In this document: piece by piece, positions 19,846 through 28,778 of the stretch | How the letters are laid out: every line of letters begins with the position of its first letter | How positions within the stretch are numbered: the stretch's first letter is position 1 | The notes under the pieces: generated by a model | What the model was told of the DNA's origin: nothing | What the model saw: only the letters and a program-made list of their open reading frames with translations | Database searches by the model: none | Assembly (NCBI GenBank): GCA_031263015.1 | Contig: JAISGN010000020.1 | Location: 21,128-85,127 of the forward strand | Origin: Bacteroidales bacterium | Lineage (GTDB): Bacteria; Bacteroidota; Bacteroidia; Bacteroidales; P3 | Reading direction: 5' to 3' | DNA length: 64,000 nt | Position numbers and translations under genes: made by a program

Positions 19846-21561
19846 TTAAAAACTGCTTGTAATGGTAGCAAACAATCCGTTACTCGCAGGAACTTCTCGG
19901 CAAACGCCACCTATACACATTATACCTTTACGTTGCTTGCCGTAACTGAGCTGTACCCGTGTCGTATTGAAAGTACAGCCAACGGCAACATTATAATAAT
20001 GTGTTTTGTCGCCGTTTGCATTGCCGTAATTCCACTGGTCGGTAACTGCTGCGAACCATCTGCCGCTTAAATTGTACTCTAACGTTCCCTGAATCCAGTC
20101 TCCCGTTGCCCATTCGCCGTAATTCTGCTCTGTAAGCAACAACTGTAGCTCTAATCTCAAAGAAGATGTTTTTGCAACCTTATACGTACCGTCCAAAGCA
20201 AAGATATGTGCATATACAAAAGGCTCTCCTTCATGTCCGGATGCGATAGGATTGAATGTTTGGTAAGAATACATAAACGAAGTCTTCAAATCGGAAGAAA
20301 ATTTCTTGCCTAACTCAAAATTTATCTCCTCAAAATACAAATCCTTCCCCACTTTGAAAAAATCAGACGTGTATCCCATCGTTGTGGCTTTGATTGTCTG
20401 GCTCGGGTCTATCGGTTGCTTGTCTATGGAGTTGATTCGCGAATAATTTAACTTCACATCCGTACCATATTTGCCGCCAAGAGCCGTACCTTTCTTTATT
20501 TTATACATCACATCCGCCTGAATACCCATCTCACCATTGACCTGCGTGGCATAAGGATACATCGCCATCAAAGAATATGCGTGTTGGCGCGTGATAGCGG
20601 GCAGATAATTTACGCTTAACATATTTCCCACTTCGTTTCTACGGGATTTGAAACTCATATTATCAATCCTTTTTGCAGCCAAACTAACTCCCAATCCTTT
20701 TTGAGTGTAGCCTGCCGTTAAATAAAGAGCCTCTCCGTTTCGGTAAATGTAGTTATTGATTGCGTTTGGGTCTTGTCCTTTGCGCGCATACTCCGCTCCA
20801 ATGTTCAAAGAACTGCCTTGCGAGTTGGAAAAGTCATGAGAAAGGTTCAAACGCACCGCTCCCGCCCCTATATTCTCAGGAATTTGTCGTTGATACAAGG
20901 TATCGGCAATCGTTACATAGTCTGATGCTGCTTTTTCATAGACAGACACAAAACTTCCGCCGAAAGACAGGCGTGTAGCGGCATTTGCCAGTGAGGGTAT
21001 CAACTCATTGAGGGATATTTCCAAATCTCCGCCGCGTATTAAGCCGTTATCCGTCTTCCAAACGTCTTCCCAATAATATCTTTGCTTGCCTATAACGCCT
21101 TTGAGAGTGATTCCGTTAAAAGGTTTTGCAACAATCTTCGCCCCATCCATAGCATTGTCAAGACCAAGGTTGCGTTCCTCATACGAACGAAAGATAAGAC
21201 CGTTTCCGAACTGCTCATAATAATTACCGACTGTGATTTCAAGGAAATCTTTCTTGTAAGACACAAAACGATTGGCGAATCCCGCACCTTTATACTGCGA
21301 ATCAAAGCCCAGAATCGGGTTAAGATAAGATTCAAACCTCACTCCCGCACTGAAATCCCCGTTAGTATAAAGAATATTCGCAAAAGCATTGGACAGAAAC
21401 TTCTCCGCAACCTTTTGAGAGCCAATAAGCGTGTCTTCACGTGAGACCTGCATATCCATCTGAAAGCTTCCCGTAACTTTTCCTCCGAGAACGCCCTGTG
21501 CATTAGCCGTTCCGACAGCCATAAACAGCACAAGGGCAATCAACAATCCCTTTTTCATCAT
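19846..21561 (-). CDS. DUF6029-type outer-membrane beta-barrel protein
   Basis: 571 residues with a signal peptide ending at TANAQG. Alternating hydrophobic strands (for example LSFGGSFVSVYEK, LYLTAGYTQKGL, TSFMYSYQTF) and a C-terminal Phe (ATITSSF) indicate an outer-membrane barrel. The N-terminal stretch with EITVGNYYEQFGNGLIFRS and ERNLGLDNAMDG resembles Bacteroidota DUF6029 proteins. Function is unknown. It lies between the TlpA-like gene (4 bp) and omp28 (19 bp), so the three are probably one operon and may work together at the outer membrane. Confidence 0.82.
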   Translation of the reverse strand: MMKKGLLIALVLFMAVGTANAQGVLGGKVTGSFQMDMQVSREDTLIGSQKVAEKFLSNAFANILYTNGDFSAGVRFESYLNPILGFDSQYKGAGFANRFVSYKKDFLEITVGNYYEQFGNGLIFRSYEERNLGLDNAMDGAKIVAKPFNGITLKGVIGKQRYYWEDVWKTDNGLIRGGDLEISLNELIPSLANAATRLSFGGSFVSVYEKAASDYVTIADTLYQRQIPENIGAGAVRLNLSHDFSNSQGSSLNIGAEYARKGQDPNAINNYIYRNGEALYLTAGYTQKGLGVSLAAKRIDNMSFKSRRNEVGNMLSVNYLPAITRQHAYSLMAMYPYATQVNGEMGIQADVMYKIKKGTALGGKYGTDVKLNYSRINSIDKQPIDPSQTIKATTMGYTSDFFKVGKDLYFEEINFELGKKFSSDLKTSFMYSYQTFNPIASGHEGEPFVYAHIFALDGTYKVAKTSSLRLELQLLLTEQNYGEWATGDWIQGTLEYNLSGRWFAAVTDQWNYGNANGDKTHYYNVAVGCTFNTTRVQLSYGKQRKGIMCIGGVCREVPASNGLFATITSSF

Positions 21562-21565
21562 TTAA

Positions 21566-22078
21566 TTATTGCTTTGAGATTGCCGAATCAACGATTGCTT
21601 TGCGTATTGCTTCAAAAAAATGCTCTTCATCGCCGGGAGCGTAACCGGCATGCTGCCAAATAATTTCTCCTTTTCCGTTACAAAGGAACGTATGCGGCGG
21701 ATTATTGACACCCATTGCCCGTTTCAATTCGCTGTTTTCATCTAAAATCACCTCATAAGCCCATTCGCTGCTATTGACAAGAGGTTTCACTCGGGTAACA
21801 GTGCGGGAATCATCAAGCGAAACGGCATATATTTTTATGCCTGTCTCCTTTTGCCAATCCTCATACAGGTCTGCAATCGTGTTTAGCTCCATTAAGCACG
21901 GCTTACACCACGTTGCCCAAAAGCAAATCGCAAAAGGCTTTCCGTCATTAGCGAAATCGTTAGCGGAGATGCTCTTTCCGTCCAACGTTTTCACGTTTAT
22001 TTTCGGTATCTTAGCCTCCTGAGCCGTTATACCCAAAGAAAATACTACCGCAAAGGCGAATAACAATGTTTTTCTCAT
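21566..22078 (-). CDS. TlpA-like periplasmic thioredoxin
   Basis: 170 residues with a signal peptide (cleavage near ITAQ, residue 20). The thioredoxin fold has the active site WCKPC (Cys58 and Cys61) and a cis-Pro region in GVNNPPHTFLC. Members reduce or isomerise disulfides in the periplasm. It is the first gene of the operon with the DUF6029 and Omp28 genes, the latter carrying its own CxxC, so electron transfer to Omp28 is a reasonable guess. It is driven by a good promoter just upstream. Confidence 0.88.
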   Translation of the reverse strand: MRKTLLFAFAVVFSLGITAQEAKIPKINVKTLDGKSISANDFANDGKPFAICFWATWCKPCLMELNTIADLYEDWQKETGIKIYAVSLDDSRTVTRVKPLVNSSEWAYEVILDENSELKRAMGVNNPPHTFLCNGKGEIIWQHAGYAPGDEEHFFEAIRKAIVDSAISKQ

Positions 22079-22121
22079 ATTTTATTTTATTTTAATTTTG
22101 CTTAATAATAGTTATGACCTG

Positions 22122-22151
22122 CAAAGATACGATATTTCGTGAGAACGCAAA
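22122..22151 (-). promoter_or_regulatory. Promoter of the tlpA-DUF6029-omp28 operon
   Basis: On the minus strand, TTTG lies at 22151-22148 and TATCTTTG at 22129-22122, 18 bp apart. Array E starts 4 bp upstream of the -33 box. Confidence 0.8.
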
Positions 22152-22154
22152 TAT

Positions 22155-22238
22155 AAGAGGCTGTTTGGTTAAAATGAAACAGCGTTTTAGAAAAATAAAA
22201 CAGCCTTTCATTTTAGCGAAACAGCCTTTTATTTTGGT
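22155..22238. repeat. 21-nt intergenic array E (4 units)
   Basis: Units start at 22155, 22176, 22197 and 22218, with cores GGCTG, CAGCG, CAGCC and CAGCC. It lies between the pseudouridine synthase gene and the tlpA promoter. The palindromic elements at 22256-22310 follow it. Confidence 0.9.
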
Positions 22239-22255
22239 AGAATAAACTAATGTCG

Positions 22256-22310
22256 GTGCGACACGCACTAATGTCGGATTAATCTCTGTGTGAGGCACAC
22301 CGACACGCAC
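22256..22310. repeat. Palindromic GTGCGACACGCAC element plus 35-bp element
   Basis: GTGCGACACGCAC (22256-22268) is an inverted repeat with GTGCG/CGCAC arms. At 22276-22310 is a 35-bp element whose reverse complement begins GTGCGTGTCGGTGTG. It matches copies at 25136 and 56121 with few differences. The 35-bp element overlaps the end of the pseudouridine synthase gene and supplies its last residues and stop. Confidence 0.8.
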
Positions 22311-23007
22311 TTTCAAAATATTGCCACAGGGGTTCGGCTGGAGCAGGAGCCGTTATAACAAGATGTTCCTTTGTTACGGGGTGATTAAAGGCTATCTGAC
22401 GGGCGTGAAGCGATATGGAACTGATGCGGTTTGAGCGTCCGAAGCCGTATTTCAAATCACCCTTAATCGGACAGCCCATTCCCGCCAACTGAACGCGTAT
22501 TTGGTGATGACGACCCGTCATAAGGTCAATTTCCAACAAGTTATAATGGTCGCTTTTGCATATCAGGCGATAACTTAACTCGGCATACTGGGATGCAGAG
22601 CCGCTCTCAACGATATAGGATTTGTTTTGCTTTTCGTTTCTGTAAAGATAATTTCGCAGAATGCCGCTTTCCTGTGGCGGAGCGTTGCGAGTAATAGCCC
22701 AATAAGTCTTTTTGATTTGGCGTTCCTTGATTTGATTGTTCAGACGTGAGAGAGCCTTGTCGGTTTTCGCCATAATAAGCACGCCGCTCACAGGTCTGTC
22801 CAAACGATGAACCACTCCGCAATAAACATTACCGGGTTTGGAATATTTCTTTTTAAGGTATGCTTTAACCATATCTGCAAGGCACATATCTCCTGTCTTG
22901 TCTCCCTGCACTATTTGCCCGTTTTGTTTGTTCAAAACGATAAGATGATTGTCTTCAAAGAGGATTTGGGATGATATGTCTTGGGAAGATGACGATTGTG
23001 CGGGCAT
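22279..23007 (-). CDS. RluA-family 23S/tRNA pseudouridine synthase
   Basis: 242 residues. The catalytic motif HRLDRPVSG has Asp70, and GRHHQIRVQL is the second RluA signature. No S4 domain is present, so it belongs to the short RluA/C-like group; the RNA target cannot be assigned. The final residues (CRCASHRD) and the stop codon are encoded inside the 35-bp intergenic repeat at 22276-22310, so the natural C-terminus appears to have been replaced by repeat sequence. It lies 42 bp after psd and is likely cotranscribed with it. Confidence 0.9.
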   Translation of the reverse strand: MPAQSSSSQDISSQILFEDNHLIVLNKQNGQIVQGDKTGDMCLADMVKAYLKKKYSKPGNVYCGVVHRLDRPVSGVLIMAKTDKALSRLNNQIKERQIKKTYWAITRNAPPQESGILRNYLYRNEKQNKSYIVESGSASQYAELSYRLICKSDHYNLLEIDLMTGRHHQIRVQLAGMGCPIKGDLKYGFGRSNRISSISLHARQIAFNHPVTKEHLVITAPAPAEPLWQYFESACRCASHRD

Positions 23008-23049
23008 TTATTTTATTTTTTTGAGGAAAGCGATTGCCGTAACGGCATT

Positions 23050-23706
23050 TTATATGGTTGCAAGGACGGATAAGCCGCCTTTTACCTTGTCTTCAAGTTC
23101 TACATGCACATCGGCGTCAATCGGAATGAACAAATCAACGCGCGAACCAAACTTTATGAATCCTAATTCACTGCCTTGCTGCACCATTTCGCCTTCTTTG
23201 GCATAGCAAACAATTCTTCGTGCCAACGCTCCTGCGATTTGGCGAATCAGAACCTTCTTTCCGCTCGCCGTTTCAAGGCAAATGGTTGTACGTTCGTTGA
23301 GAGTAGATGATTTAGGGTGCTTTGCAATGAAATATTTGCCTGCATGGTAGTTGGTGTAAAGCACTTTGCCTGAAATAGGATAACGATTCACATGAACGTT
23401 GCTTGGAGACATAAACGTAGATATTTGTATGCAGTTGTCCTTGATAAATTCCGTTTCAAAGACTTGCTCAACGACAACAATCTTCCCATCAGCCGAGGCA
23501 ATTATTTGATTAGCGTTATGAACCAATTCACGTTTGGGAATACGGAAAAAGCGTATTATCACAACCGCAATGCATAATACGGCAGCAATCACAAGCCATC
23601 CTAATCCGTTCCATACTTCCATATAATTTACAATAACGCTTATTATCACCAAAGCAACTAATGCGGTGATGATGCAAATCTTATATCCTTCCCTGTGAAT
23701 GTACAT
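23050..23706 (-). CDS. psd: Phosphatidylserine decarboxylase (short type)
   Basis: 218 residues. It converts phosphatidylserine to phosphatidylethanolamine at the inner membrane. Two N-terminal hydrophobic segments (~10-50) anchor it. The self-cleavage site is FGSR, where Ser188 becomes the pyruvoyl group. STFMSPSNVHVNR with the conserved His residues precedes it. The length fits the archaeal-type short Psd common in Bacteroidota. In many Bacteroidota it is followed by pssA; here an RluA-type gene follows instead. Confidence 0.94.
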   Translation of the reverse strand: MYIHREGYKICIITALVALVIISVIVNYMEVWNGLGWLVIAAVLCIAVVIIRFFRIPKRELVHNANQIIASADGKIVVVEQVFETEFIKDNCIQISTFMSPSNVHVNRYPISGKVLYTNYHAGKYFIAKHPKSSTLNERTTICLETASGKKVLIRQIAGALARRIVCYAKEGEMVQQGSELGFIKFGSRVDLFIPIDADVHVELEDKVKGGLSVLATI

Positions 23707-23757
23707 ACGTTTTATTCATTAGATGATTGTTATTAACCCCTGATTTATCTCTCTTTG

Positions 23758-23765
23758 CAAAGGTA
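23758..23765 (-). promoter_or_regulatory. -7 box of the psd promoter
   Basis: CAAAGGTA on the plus strand reads TACCTTTG on the minus strand, about 50 bp before the psd ATG. The -33 box is unclear. Confidence 0.7.
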
Positions 23766-23834
23766 CAACATTTTTGCAGAAAGGCAATAATTGTGTGTTT
23801 TACCATATTGTTAGAGCCATTTAGTACAATAAAA

Positions 23835-23868
23835 CAAAAAAAGGGCTTATCAATATAATAAGCCCTTA
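23835..23868 (-). terminator. Terminator of tRNA-Leu
   Basis: On the minus strand AAGGGCTTAT and ATAAGCCCTT form a 10-bp stem followed by a T-rich run, just downstream of the tRNA. Confidence 0.88.
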
Positions 23869-23880
23869 ATTTGCATCTTG

Positions 23881-23964
23881 TACATCTGGCCGGAATCGAA
23901 CCGGCACGAGTTTAACCTCACTAGATTTTGAGTCTAGCGCGTCTACCAGTTCCGCCACAGATGC
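23881..23964 (-). tRNA. tRNA-Leu (anticodon CAA)
   Basis: 84 nt. The acceptor GCAUCUG pairs with CAGAUGU. The anticodon stem CTAGA/TCTAG carries the loop CTCAAAA, giving anticodon CAA for UUG codons. The T arm is CCGGTTCGATTCCGG. The variable arm is long, as in class II tRNAs. No CCA is encoded. Confidence 0.95.
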
Positions 23965-24057
23965 ATTCGTTGGTAGAATTTTGAGGTGCAAAAGTACAAT
24001 TTTTTTCATTAGCAGCAAAATTTTAGGCAAATATTTTCTCAATACGAAATTCTTACG

Positions 24058-24065
24058 TAATTTTG
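24058..24065 (+). promoter_or_regulatory. -7 box of the prs promoter
   Basis: TAATTTTG followed by CAGCC, 24 bp before the prs ATG. No TTTG at -33. Confidence 0.65.
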
Positions 24066-24089
24066 CAGCCTTAAAATCAAAGAAAAACA

Positions 24090-25076
24090 ATGTCGGAAAT
24101 AACCAAAAAAGAGCCTGCGGTTCTCTTCTCCGGAAGAGCAACATCCTACTTGGCAAAGGAAATAGCCTGCAATTACGGACAAGAACTCGGACAATCAACC
24201 GTCTTTCAATACGCCGATGGAGAGTTCCAGCCGTGCTATGAGCAAAATATCAGAGGTTGCGATGTCTTTATAATTCAATCAACCTTCGCTCCGTCCGATA
24301 ATCTCTTGGAATTATTAATGCTGGTTGATGCCGCAAAAAGAGCATCCGCCAAAAGAATTGTAGCAGTCATCCCTTACTTCGGATTTGCCCGCCAAGACAG
24401 AAAAGATAAGCCCCGTGTGCCGATTGCAGCCAAAATGATAGCGGATTTATTGCAAGCAGCAGGCGTCAGCAGGATTATAACAATGGACTTACACGCCGAT
24501 CAAATTCAAGGTTTCTTTGATATACCGGTAGATCACCTCTTAGCATCATCCATTTTCATTCCTTACTTGCGTGAGGTTGAGAACATAGACGACCTTCTCT
24601 TTGCTTCGCCCGATGTAGGCGGCACAAAAAGAGCCAGTCAGTATGCAAAAACACTCGGAACGGGCTTTGTGATGTGTTATAAGCAAAGAACAAAACCCAA
24701 TGAGATAGGAACAATGCAATTAATCGGCGAAGTAAAAGACAAAAACGTGATTTTAGTTGATGACATCATTGATACCGGCTCAACATTGTGCAAAGCGGCT
24801 GAATTGATTATGGATTCGGGGGCAAGGAGTGTTAAAGCCATGATTACGCATCCCGTTTTGAGCGGCAACGCCATTGAGAAAATTGAAACATCAGCAATAA
24901 GCGAACTGCTGATAACAGACAGCATTCCATTAAAACGAGCAAGCAAGAAAATAAAAGTTCTTTCCTCTGCCGACCTTTTCGCAGAAGCAATTCACAGAGT
25001 GGAGAATTATGAATCTCTTGCCAACCTTTATGAGATTGCTGTTGCACGTAAAGGCATAGCGACCAAATTTCATTAG
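24090..25076 (+). CDS. prs: Ribose-phosphate pyrophosphokinase
   Basis: 328 residues. The cytoplasmic enzyme makes PRPP from ribose-5-P and ATP for nucleotide, His and Trp synthesis. Conserved elements are FADGE-like FQYADGEFQ (~40), the flexible loop AVIPYFGFARQDRK (~92), MDLHADQIQGFF (~130), and the PRPP loop VDDIIDTGST near 223-231. The length and motif order fit class I PRPP synthetase. It is a single gene, followed by a hairpin terminator and array F. Confidence 0.97.
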   Translation: MSEITKKEPAVLFSGRATSYLAKEIACNYGQELGQSTVFQYADGEFQPCYEQNIRGCDVFIIQSTFAPSDNLLELLMLVDAAKRASAKRIVAVIPYFGFARQDRKDKPRVPIAAKMIADLLQAAGVSRIITMDLHADQIQGFFDIPVDHLLASSIFIPYLREVENIDDLLFASPDVGGTKRASQYAKTLGTGFVMCYKQRTKPNEIGTMQLIGEVKDKNVILVDDIIDTGSTLCKAAELIMDSGARSVKAMITHPVLSGNAIEKIETSAISELLITDSIPLKRASKKIKVLSSADLFAEAIHRVENYESLANLYEIAVARKGIATKFH

Positions 25077-25103
25077 TTTTATATTTGGATTAAACTTTAA
25101 TTT

Positions 25104-25140
25104 TCGCCGTTTCATTTTAATGAAGCGGCGTTTTTGCGTG
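25104..25140 (+). terminator. Terminator after prs
   Basis: CGCCGTTTCAT and ATGAAGCGGCG form an 11-bp stem (one G-T pair) with loop TTTA, followed by TTTTT. The stem resembles two repeat units folded on each other. Confidence 0.88.
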
Positions 25141-25168
25141 TCGGTGTGTCTCACACGGAGATTATTCC
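25136..25168. repeat. Copy of the 35-bp palindromic element
   Basis: GCGTGTCGGTGTG followed by TCTCACACGGAGATTA; GTGTG-TCT-CACAC is a perfect small hairpin. It is nearly identical to 56121-56155 and to the complement of 22276-22310. Confidence 0.8.
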
Positions 25169-25184
25169 TACATTATGTTTTTAC

Positions 25185-25304
25185 CAAAGGCTGTTTCATT
25201 TTTCTAAAACAGCGTTTCATTTTCACAAAAGGCTGTTTCATTTTCACCAAACAGCCTTTGATAAAAATAGTGTAAGTGCGACACGCACCGACACGCACTC
25301 TTGA
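25185..25304. repeat. 21-nt intergenic array F (4 units) plus palindromic tail
   Basis: Units start at 25185, 25206, 25227 and 25248, with cores GGCTG, CAGCG, GGCTG and CAGCC. They are followed in register by a unit with GTGCGACACGCAC and a further CGACACGCAC. The array lies between the convergent prs and leuS genes. Confidence 0.9.
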
Positions 25305-25358
25305 AAAAACAGAACGAAGGCATACCGCATTCAAATCTATTATCGGTTGGCGGCGAGC

Positions 25359-28136
25359 CTATATCACGATGTTGATAATTCGTTTTGGAACAAAGATAAA
25401 GCGTTTGACGGGTTTGTTGTCAATGAATTTAAGCACCGAAGCATTTTCCATAACCGCCTTCTCTGCTTCCGCCTGAGCGATATCAACACCCAACTCAATG
25501 AAAGCCCGAGTCTTGCCATTGATGCTTACAGGGTAATTGAAGGTTGTTTGTTCCAAGAATTTATTGTCAAATTTCGGAAAATAGGCATAAGATATTGAGG
25601 TCTCGTTGCCAAGCAACGACCAAAGTTCTTCTGCTATGTGAGGGGCGAAAGGCGATATGAGAACGGCAAGAGGCGACAATATTTCGCGCTTGTTGCATTT
25701 CAATTCCGTCAATTCATTTACGCACACCATAAAGGTTGATACCGATGTATTGAAACTGAATTTCTCTATGTCCTCCTCTACTTTTTTTATAGCCTTATGC
25801 AGAGCCGTCATCTCTTCTTTTGATGCCGCCTCATCGCTAACGCAAAACGCATTGTCCCTGTCGTGATATAGCCGCCAGAACTTGCGTATAAATCTGCTGA
25901 CACCTTCAATGCCTTTCGTATCCCAAGGCTTTGATTGCTCCAAAGGTCCGAGAAACATTTCGTAAAGCCGTAACGTGTCAGCACCATAGCGTTCCACGAG
26001 CATATCAGGGTTTTGTACGTTGAAGAGGCTTTTACTCATTTTCTCCACTTCGCATCCGCAGATGTATTTTCCGTCTTCCAATATAAATTCTGCGTCATTA
26101 AATTCCGCTCTCCATTGCTTAAAGCGTTCCAAATCCAAGACATCATTATCCACAAGGCTGATATCTACGTGCAAGGTGTCGGTTGCGTATTGGTTTTTGA
26201 GGTTATAAGAGACATATTTGTTGGTTCCGTTTATACGATATACGAAGCTGCTCCTGCCTTGTATCATTCCCTGATTGATTAACTTGCGATAAGGCTCGTC
26301 CTTGCAGCATTTGCCGATGTCAAACAGGAATTTGGTTATAAAACGTGAGTAAAGCAGATGACCAGTTGCGTGTTCCGAGCCGCCAATGTACAAATCAACA
26401 TTCTGCCAGTAAGCATTAGCTTCCTTAGAGCAAAGTTCCTTGTCATTATTCGTATCCATATACCTTATATAATAGGCATTGGAACCGGCGAAACCTGGCA
26501 TTGTGTTATGGTCGTAAGGCATGCCGTTATGATTCCAGCCTTTTGCTCTTGCCAAAGGAGGTTCGCCGCTTTCGGTAGGCAGATATGTTTCAATATTCGG
26601 CAGCAATAGCGGCAATTCATCTTCGTTTAATGTTTTCGGAACGCCGTTTTCATAATATATTGGGAAGGGTTCTCCCCAGTATCTTTGACGCGAGAAGATT
26701 GCATCCCGCAAACGATAATTTGTTGTGCCGTATCCTATGTGTTTTTCTTCAATATAATCAATTATTTTGGCGATTGCATCCTTCACTTTCAAGCCAGTAA
26801 TAAATCCGGAGTTGATTATGGTGCCGTTTTTTGAGTCTTTACTTTCCTGCCACGCTGTTGTATCCTCCTCTTTCTCACCATCAGGCACAACAACCTGCAC
26901 AACAGGCAGCGAAAACTTGCGAGCAAAAGCAAAATCTCTGCTGTCATGAGCAGGAACAGCCATTATAGCCCCGCTACCATAGGTTACAAGAACATAATCC
27001 GACACATAAACAGGTATCTTTTGCCCATTCAGCGGATGGATAGCATAAGAACCCGTGAAGACACCGCTAACCGCTTTCACCTCTGCAAGCCTCTCACGCT
27101 CGCTTCGGTTCTTTGCCCATGCGACATAGCGTTCCACTTCCGCTTTTTGCTCTTCGGTGGTGATGGAATCAAGAATCTTATGCTCGGGAGCAAGAACCAT
27201 AAACGTAACACCAAACAATGTGTCGGCGCGAGTTGTGAATATTTCTAATTTTTCGCCGTTTTCCAACTCAAAGAAAAGCGTTGCTCCCCTGCTTCTGCCT
27301 ATCCAGTTGCGTTGAATCTCTTTTAAACTTTCAGACCAGTCAATTCCTTCCAGCCCTTCCAACAAACGTTCGGCGTAAGCAGTGATTCGCAGCGACCATT
27401 GCTGCATTGATTTCCGCTCAACTGGGAATCCGCCGCGCACAGACACGCCATTAACTACCTCATCGTTGGCAAGAACAGTGCCCAATTGAGGACACCAATT
27501 CACCGTTGCCTCACTTAAATATGCCAAACGATAATTCATCAGCACATTACTTCGTTCCGCTTCACTGAAATCAGCCCATTGTGATGCCGTAACGTCCATC
27601 TTTTTTCCGCAGGCAGCGTTTAATTCGGATGAATGCCCGTTTTCAAAAATTTTTATCAGGTTTGAAATCGGCAAGGCTTTGTTTGCATCATAGCAATAGT
27701 AGGAATTGAAGAGTTGAATGAAGGTCCATTGTGTCCATTTGTAGTAATGCGGGTCGCAAGTGCGAACTTCTCTCGTCCAGTCATAGGAAAGTCCCAGCAA
27801 ATCCAACTGTCGGCGATACCGATTGATGTTTTGTTCGGTTGTAATCGCAGGATGCTGCCCTGTTTGTATGGCATACTGCTCGGCAGGCAAGCCATAAGCG
27901 TCATAACCCATAGGATGCAGGACATTAAAGCCCCTTAAACGTTTATATCTCGCCACAATATCAGAGGCAATGTAGCCTAACGGATGACCGACATGCAGTC
28001 CTGCTCCGGAAGGATAAGGAAACATATCAAGGACATAGTATTTCGGTTTGGTCTTATCTTCCTTTGCTACAAATATGTTATGATTTTGCCAGTATTTTTG
28101 CCACTTCTGCTCTATTTCTATGTGATTGTAGTCCAT
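25359..28136 (-). CDS. leuS: Leucyl-tRNA synthetase
   Basis: A class I synthetase of 925 residues. The HIGH motif is HVGH at 48-51 within PYPSGAGL, and KMSKS lies near 700 within [11 protein letters not shown]. The CP1 editing domain is present ([16 protein letters not shown]). The protein is longer than E. coli LeuRS (860), with an insertion between the HIGH motif and the editing domain (ITNLIK-type region near 160-200) of the kind seen in other Bacteroidota. It is driven from a promoter at 28159-28166 that carries array G upstream. Confidence 0.97.
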   Translation of the reverse strand: MDYNHIEIEQKWQKYWQNHNIFVAKEDKTKPKYYVLDMFPYPSGAGLHVGHPLGYIASDIVARYKRLRGFNVLHPMGYDAYGLPAEQYAIQTGQHPAITTEQNINRYRRQLDLLGLSYDWTREVRTCDPHYYKWTQWTFIQLFNSYYCYDANKALPISNLIKIFENGHSSELNAACGKKMDVTASQWADFSEAERSNVLMNYRLAYLSEATVNWCPQLGTVLANDEVVNGVSVRGGFPVERKSMQQWSLRITAYAERLLEGLEGIDWSESLKEIQRNWIGRSRGATLFFELENGEKLEIFTTRADTLFGVTFMVLAPEHKILDSITTEEQKAEVERYVAWAKNRSERERLAEVKAVSGVFTGSYAIHPLNGQKIPVYVSDYVLVTYGSGAIMAVPAHDSRDFAFARKFSLPVVQVVVPDGEKEEDTTAWQESKDSKNGTIINSGFITGLKVKDAIAKIIDYIEEKHIGYGTTNYRLRDAIFSRQRYWGEPFPIYYENGVPKTLNEDELPLLLPNIETYLPTESGEPPLARAKGWNHNGMPYDHNTMPGFAGSNAYYIRYMDTNNDKELCSKEANAYWQNVDLYIGGSEHATGHLLYSRFITKFLFDIGKCCKDEPYRKLINQGMIQGRSSFVYRINGTNKYVSYNLKNQYATDTLHVDISLVDNDVLDLERFKQWRAEFNDAEFILEDGKYICGCEVEKMSKSLFNVQNPDMLVERYGADTLRLYEMFLGPLEQSKPWDTKGIEGVSRFIRKFWRLYHDRDNAFCVSDEAASKEEMTALHKAIKKVEEDIEKFSFNTSVSTFMVCVNELTELKCNKREILSPLAVLISPFAPHIAEELWSLLGNETSISYAYFPKFDNKFLEQTTFNYPVSINGKTRAFIELGVDIAQAEAEKAVMENASVLKFIDNKPVKRFIFVPKRIINIVI

Positions 28137-28153
28137 TATTCTGCCGTTTTTGA

Positions 28154-28263
28154 GGATGCAAAGGTATTAAAAATCCCCTGAAATCAAGGATTATGAAAAT
28201 AAAACCTGATTTCATTTCCATAAAATCAAGCAAGAAAAAAATAAAACAGCGTATTAAAACAAG
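28154..28263. repeat. Promoter-array cassette, copy 1, with array G (4 units)
   Basis: Units start at 28180, 28201, 28222 and 28243, with cores TCAAGG, CCTGAT, TCAAGC and CAGCG, a different core set from most arrays. The distance from the minus-strand -7 box (28159) to the last unit (28243) is 84 bp, identical in copy 2 at 28621-28725. Confidence 0.9.
28159..28166 (-). promoter_or_regulatory. -7 box of the leuS promoter
   Basis: CAAAGGTA on plus is TACCTTTG on minus, 22 bp before the leuS ATG. Its flanks are shared with the promoter at 28621-28628. Confidence 0.75.
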
Positions 28264-28293
28264 GAAATTAGCAATCCCTGTTATCTTACTGCC

Positions 28294-28530
28294 TTACTGT
28301 ATTTTGTGAGCAGTTATTATTGTGTAACTATGGGCATTTATCGTGATTATAGCATCGTCCGTATAAACGTACCAGTTCTTCCCTTTTCTCTCTATTCGTT
28401 CGGAAGCCGTAATCCGAGATTTGCACCAACTCACAACATCATTCGCTATTGAAAGGTTTCTTTTTATTCTCTCAACACCAAGCCTTGTCGTATGAATCTT
28501 TGCAATATTTAAAATCAATTCATTCATCAT
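28294..28530 (-). CDS. DUF3781 family small protein
   Basis: 78 residues from the ATG at 28530, or 77 from the adjacent ATG at 28527. A longer open frame reaches back through array H but cannot be the real protein because the promoter at 28621 lies inside it. The sequence matches my memory of DUF3781: KIHTTRLGVERIKRNL, DVVSWCKSRI, RKGKNWYVY and a C-terminal NAHSYTIITAHK. No function is known to me for this family, which is found in scattered Firmicutes and Bacteroidota. The gene lies between two near-identical promoter-array cassettes, suggesting recent arrival by duplication or insertion. Confidence 0.75.
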   Translation of the reverse strand: MMNELILNIAKIHTTRLGVERIKRNLSIANDVVSWCKSRITASERIERKGKNWYVYTDDAIITINAHSYTIITAHKIQ

Positions 28531-28614
28531 TTTCGTAATAATAAGAATGGTTCGGTCGGTCTTTGGTTCTTTTGCTCTGTTGCTTTGTAATTGTACATCA
28601 TTCTGTTGCTTTGC

Positions 28615-28725
28615 AGGAAGCAAAGGTATTAAAATTAAAATGAAATCAAGGATTATGAAAATGAAACCTGATTTCATTTTCATAAAATCAAGCAATAAAA
28701 AAATAAAACAGCGTATTAAAACAAA
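28615..28725. repeat. Promoter-array cassette, copy 2, with array H (4 units)
   Basis: Units start at 28642, 28663, 28684 and 28705. They are almost identical to array G over the whole 84-bp array, and the -7 box and flanking GCAAAGGTATTAAAA are shared too. The two copies are direct repeats 462 bp apart. Confidence 0.9.
28621..28628 (-). promoter_or_regulatory. -7 box of the DUF3781 gene promoter
   Basis: CAAAGGTA on plus is TACCTTTG on minus. The leader to the ATG at 28530 is about 85 nt. Confidence 0.7.
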
Positions 28726-28758
28726 AAAAATGCCTTCCGTTTTCACGAAAAGGCATTT
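28723..28758 (-). terminator. Terminator of dnaK
   Basis: On the minus strand AAAATGCCTT and AAGGCATTTT form a 10-bp stem followed by T's. It lies 20 bp after the dnaK stop and abuts array H. Confidence 0.88.
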
Positions 28759-28778
28759 TATCAAATTATGTTTAACTA

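Noticed and set aside
22092..22316. Small minus-strand open frame over array E
   Set aside because: It is the stop-free translation of the array (K-G-C-F heptads). It overlaps the tlpA promoter and has no start context.
28531..28764. Long hydrophobic N-terminus of the DUF3781 protein
   Set aside because: It is the translation of array H and contains the gene's own promoter. The real protein starts at 28530 or 28527.
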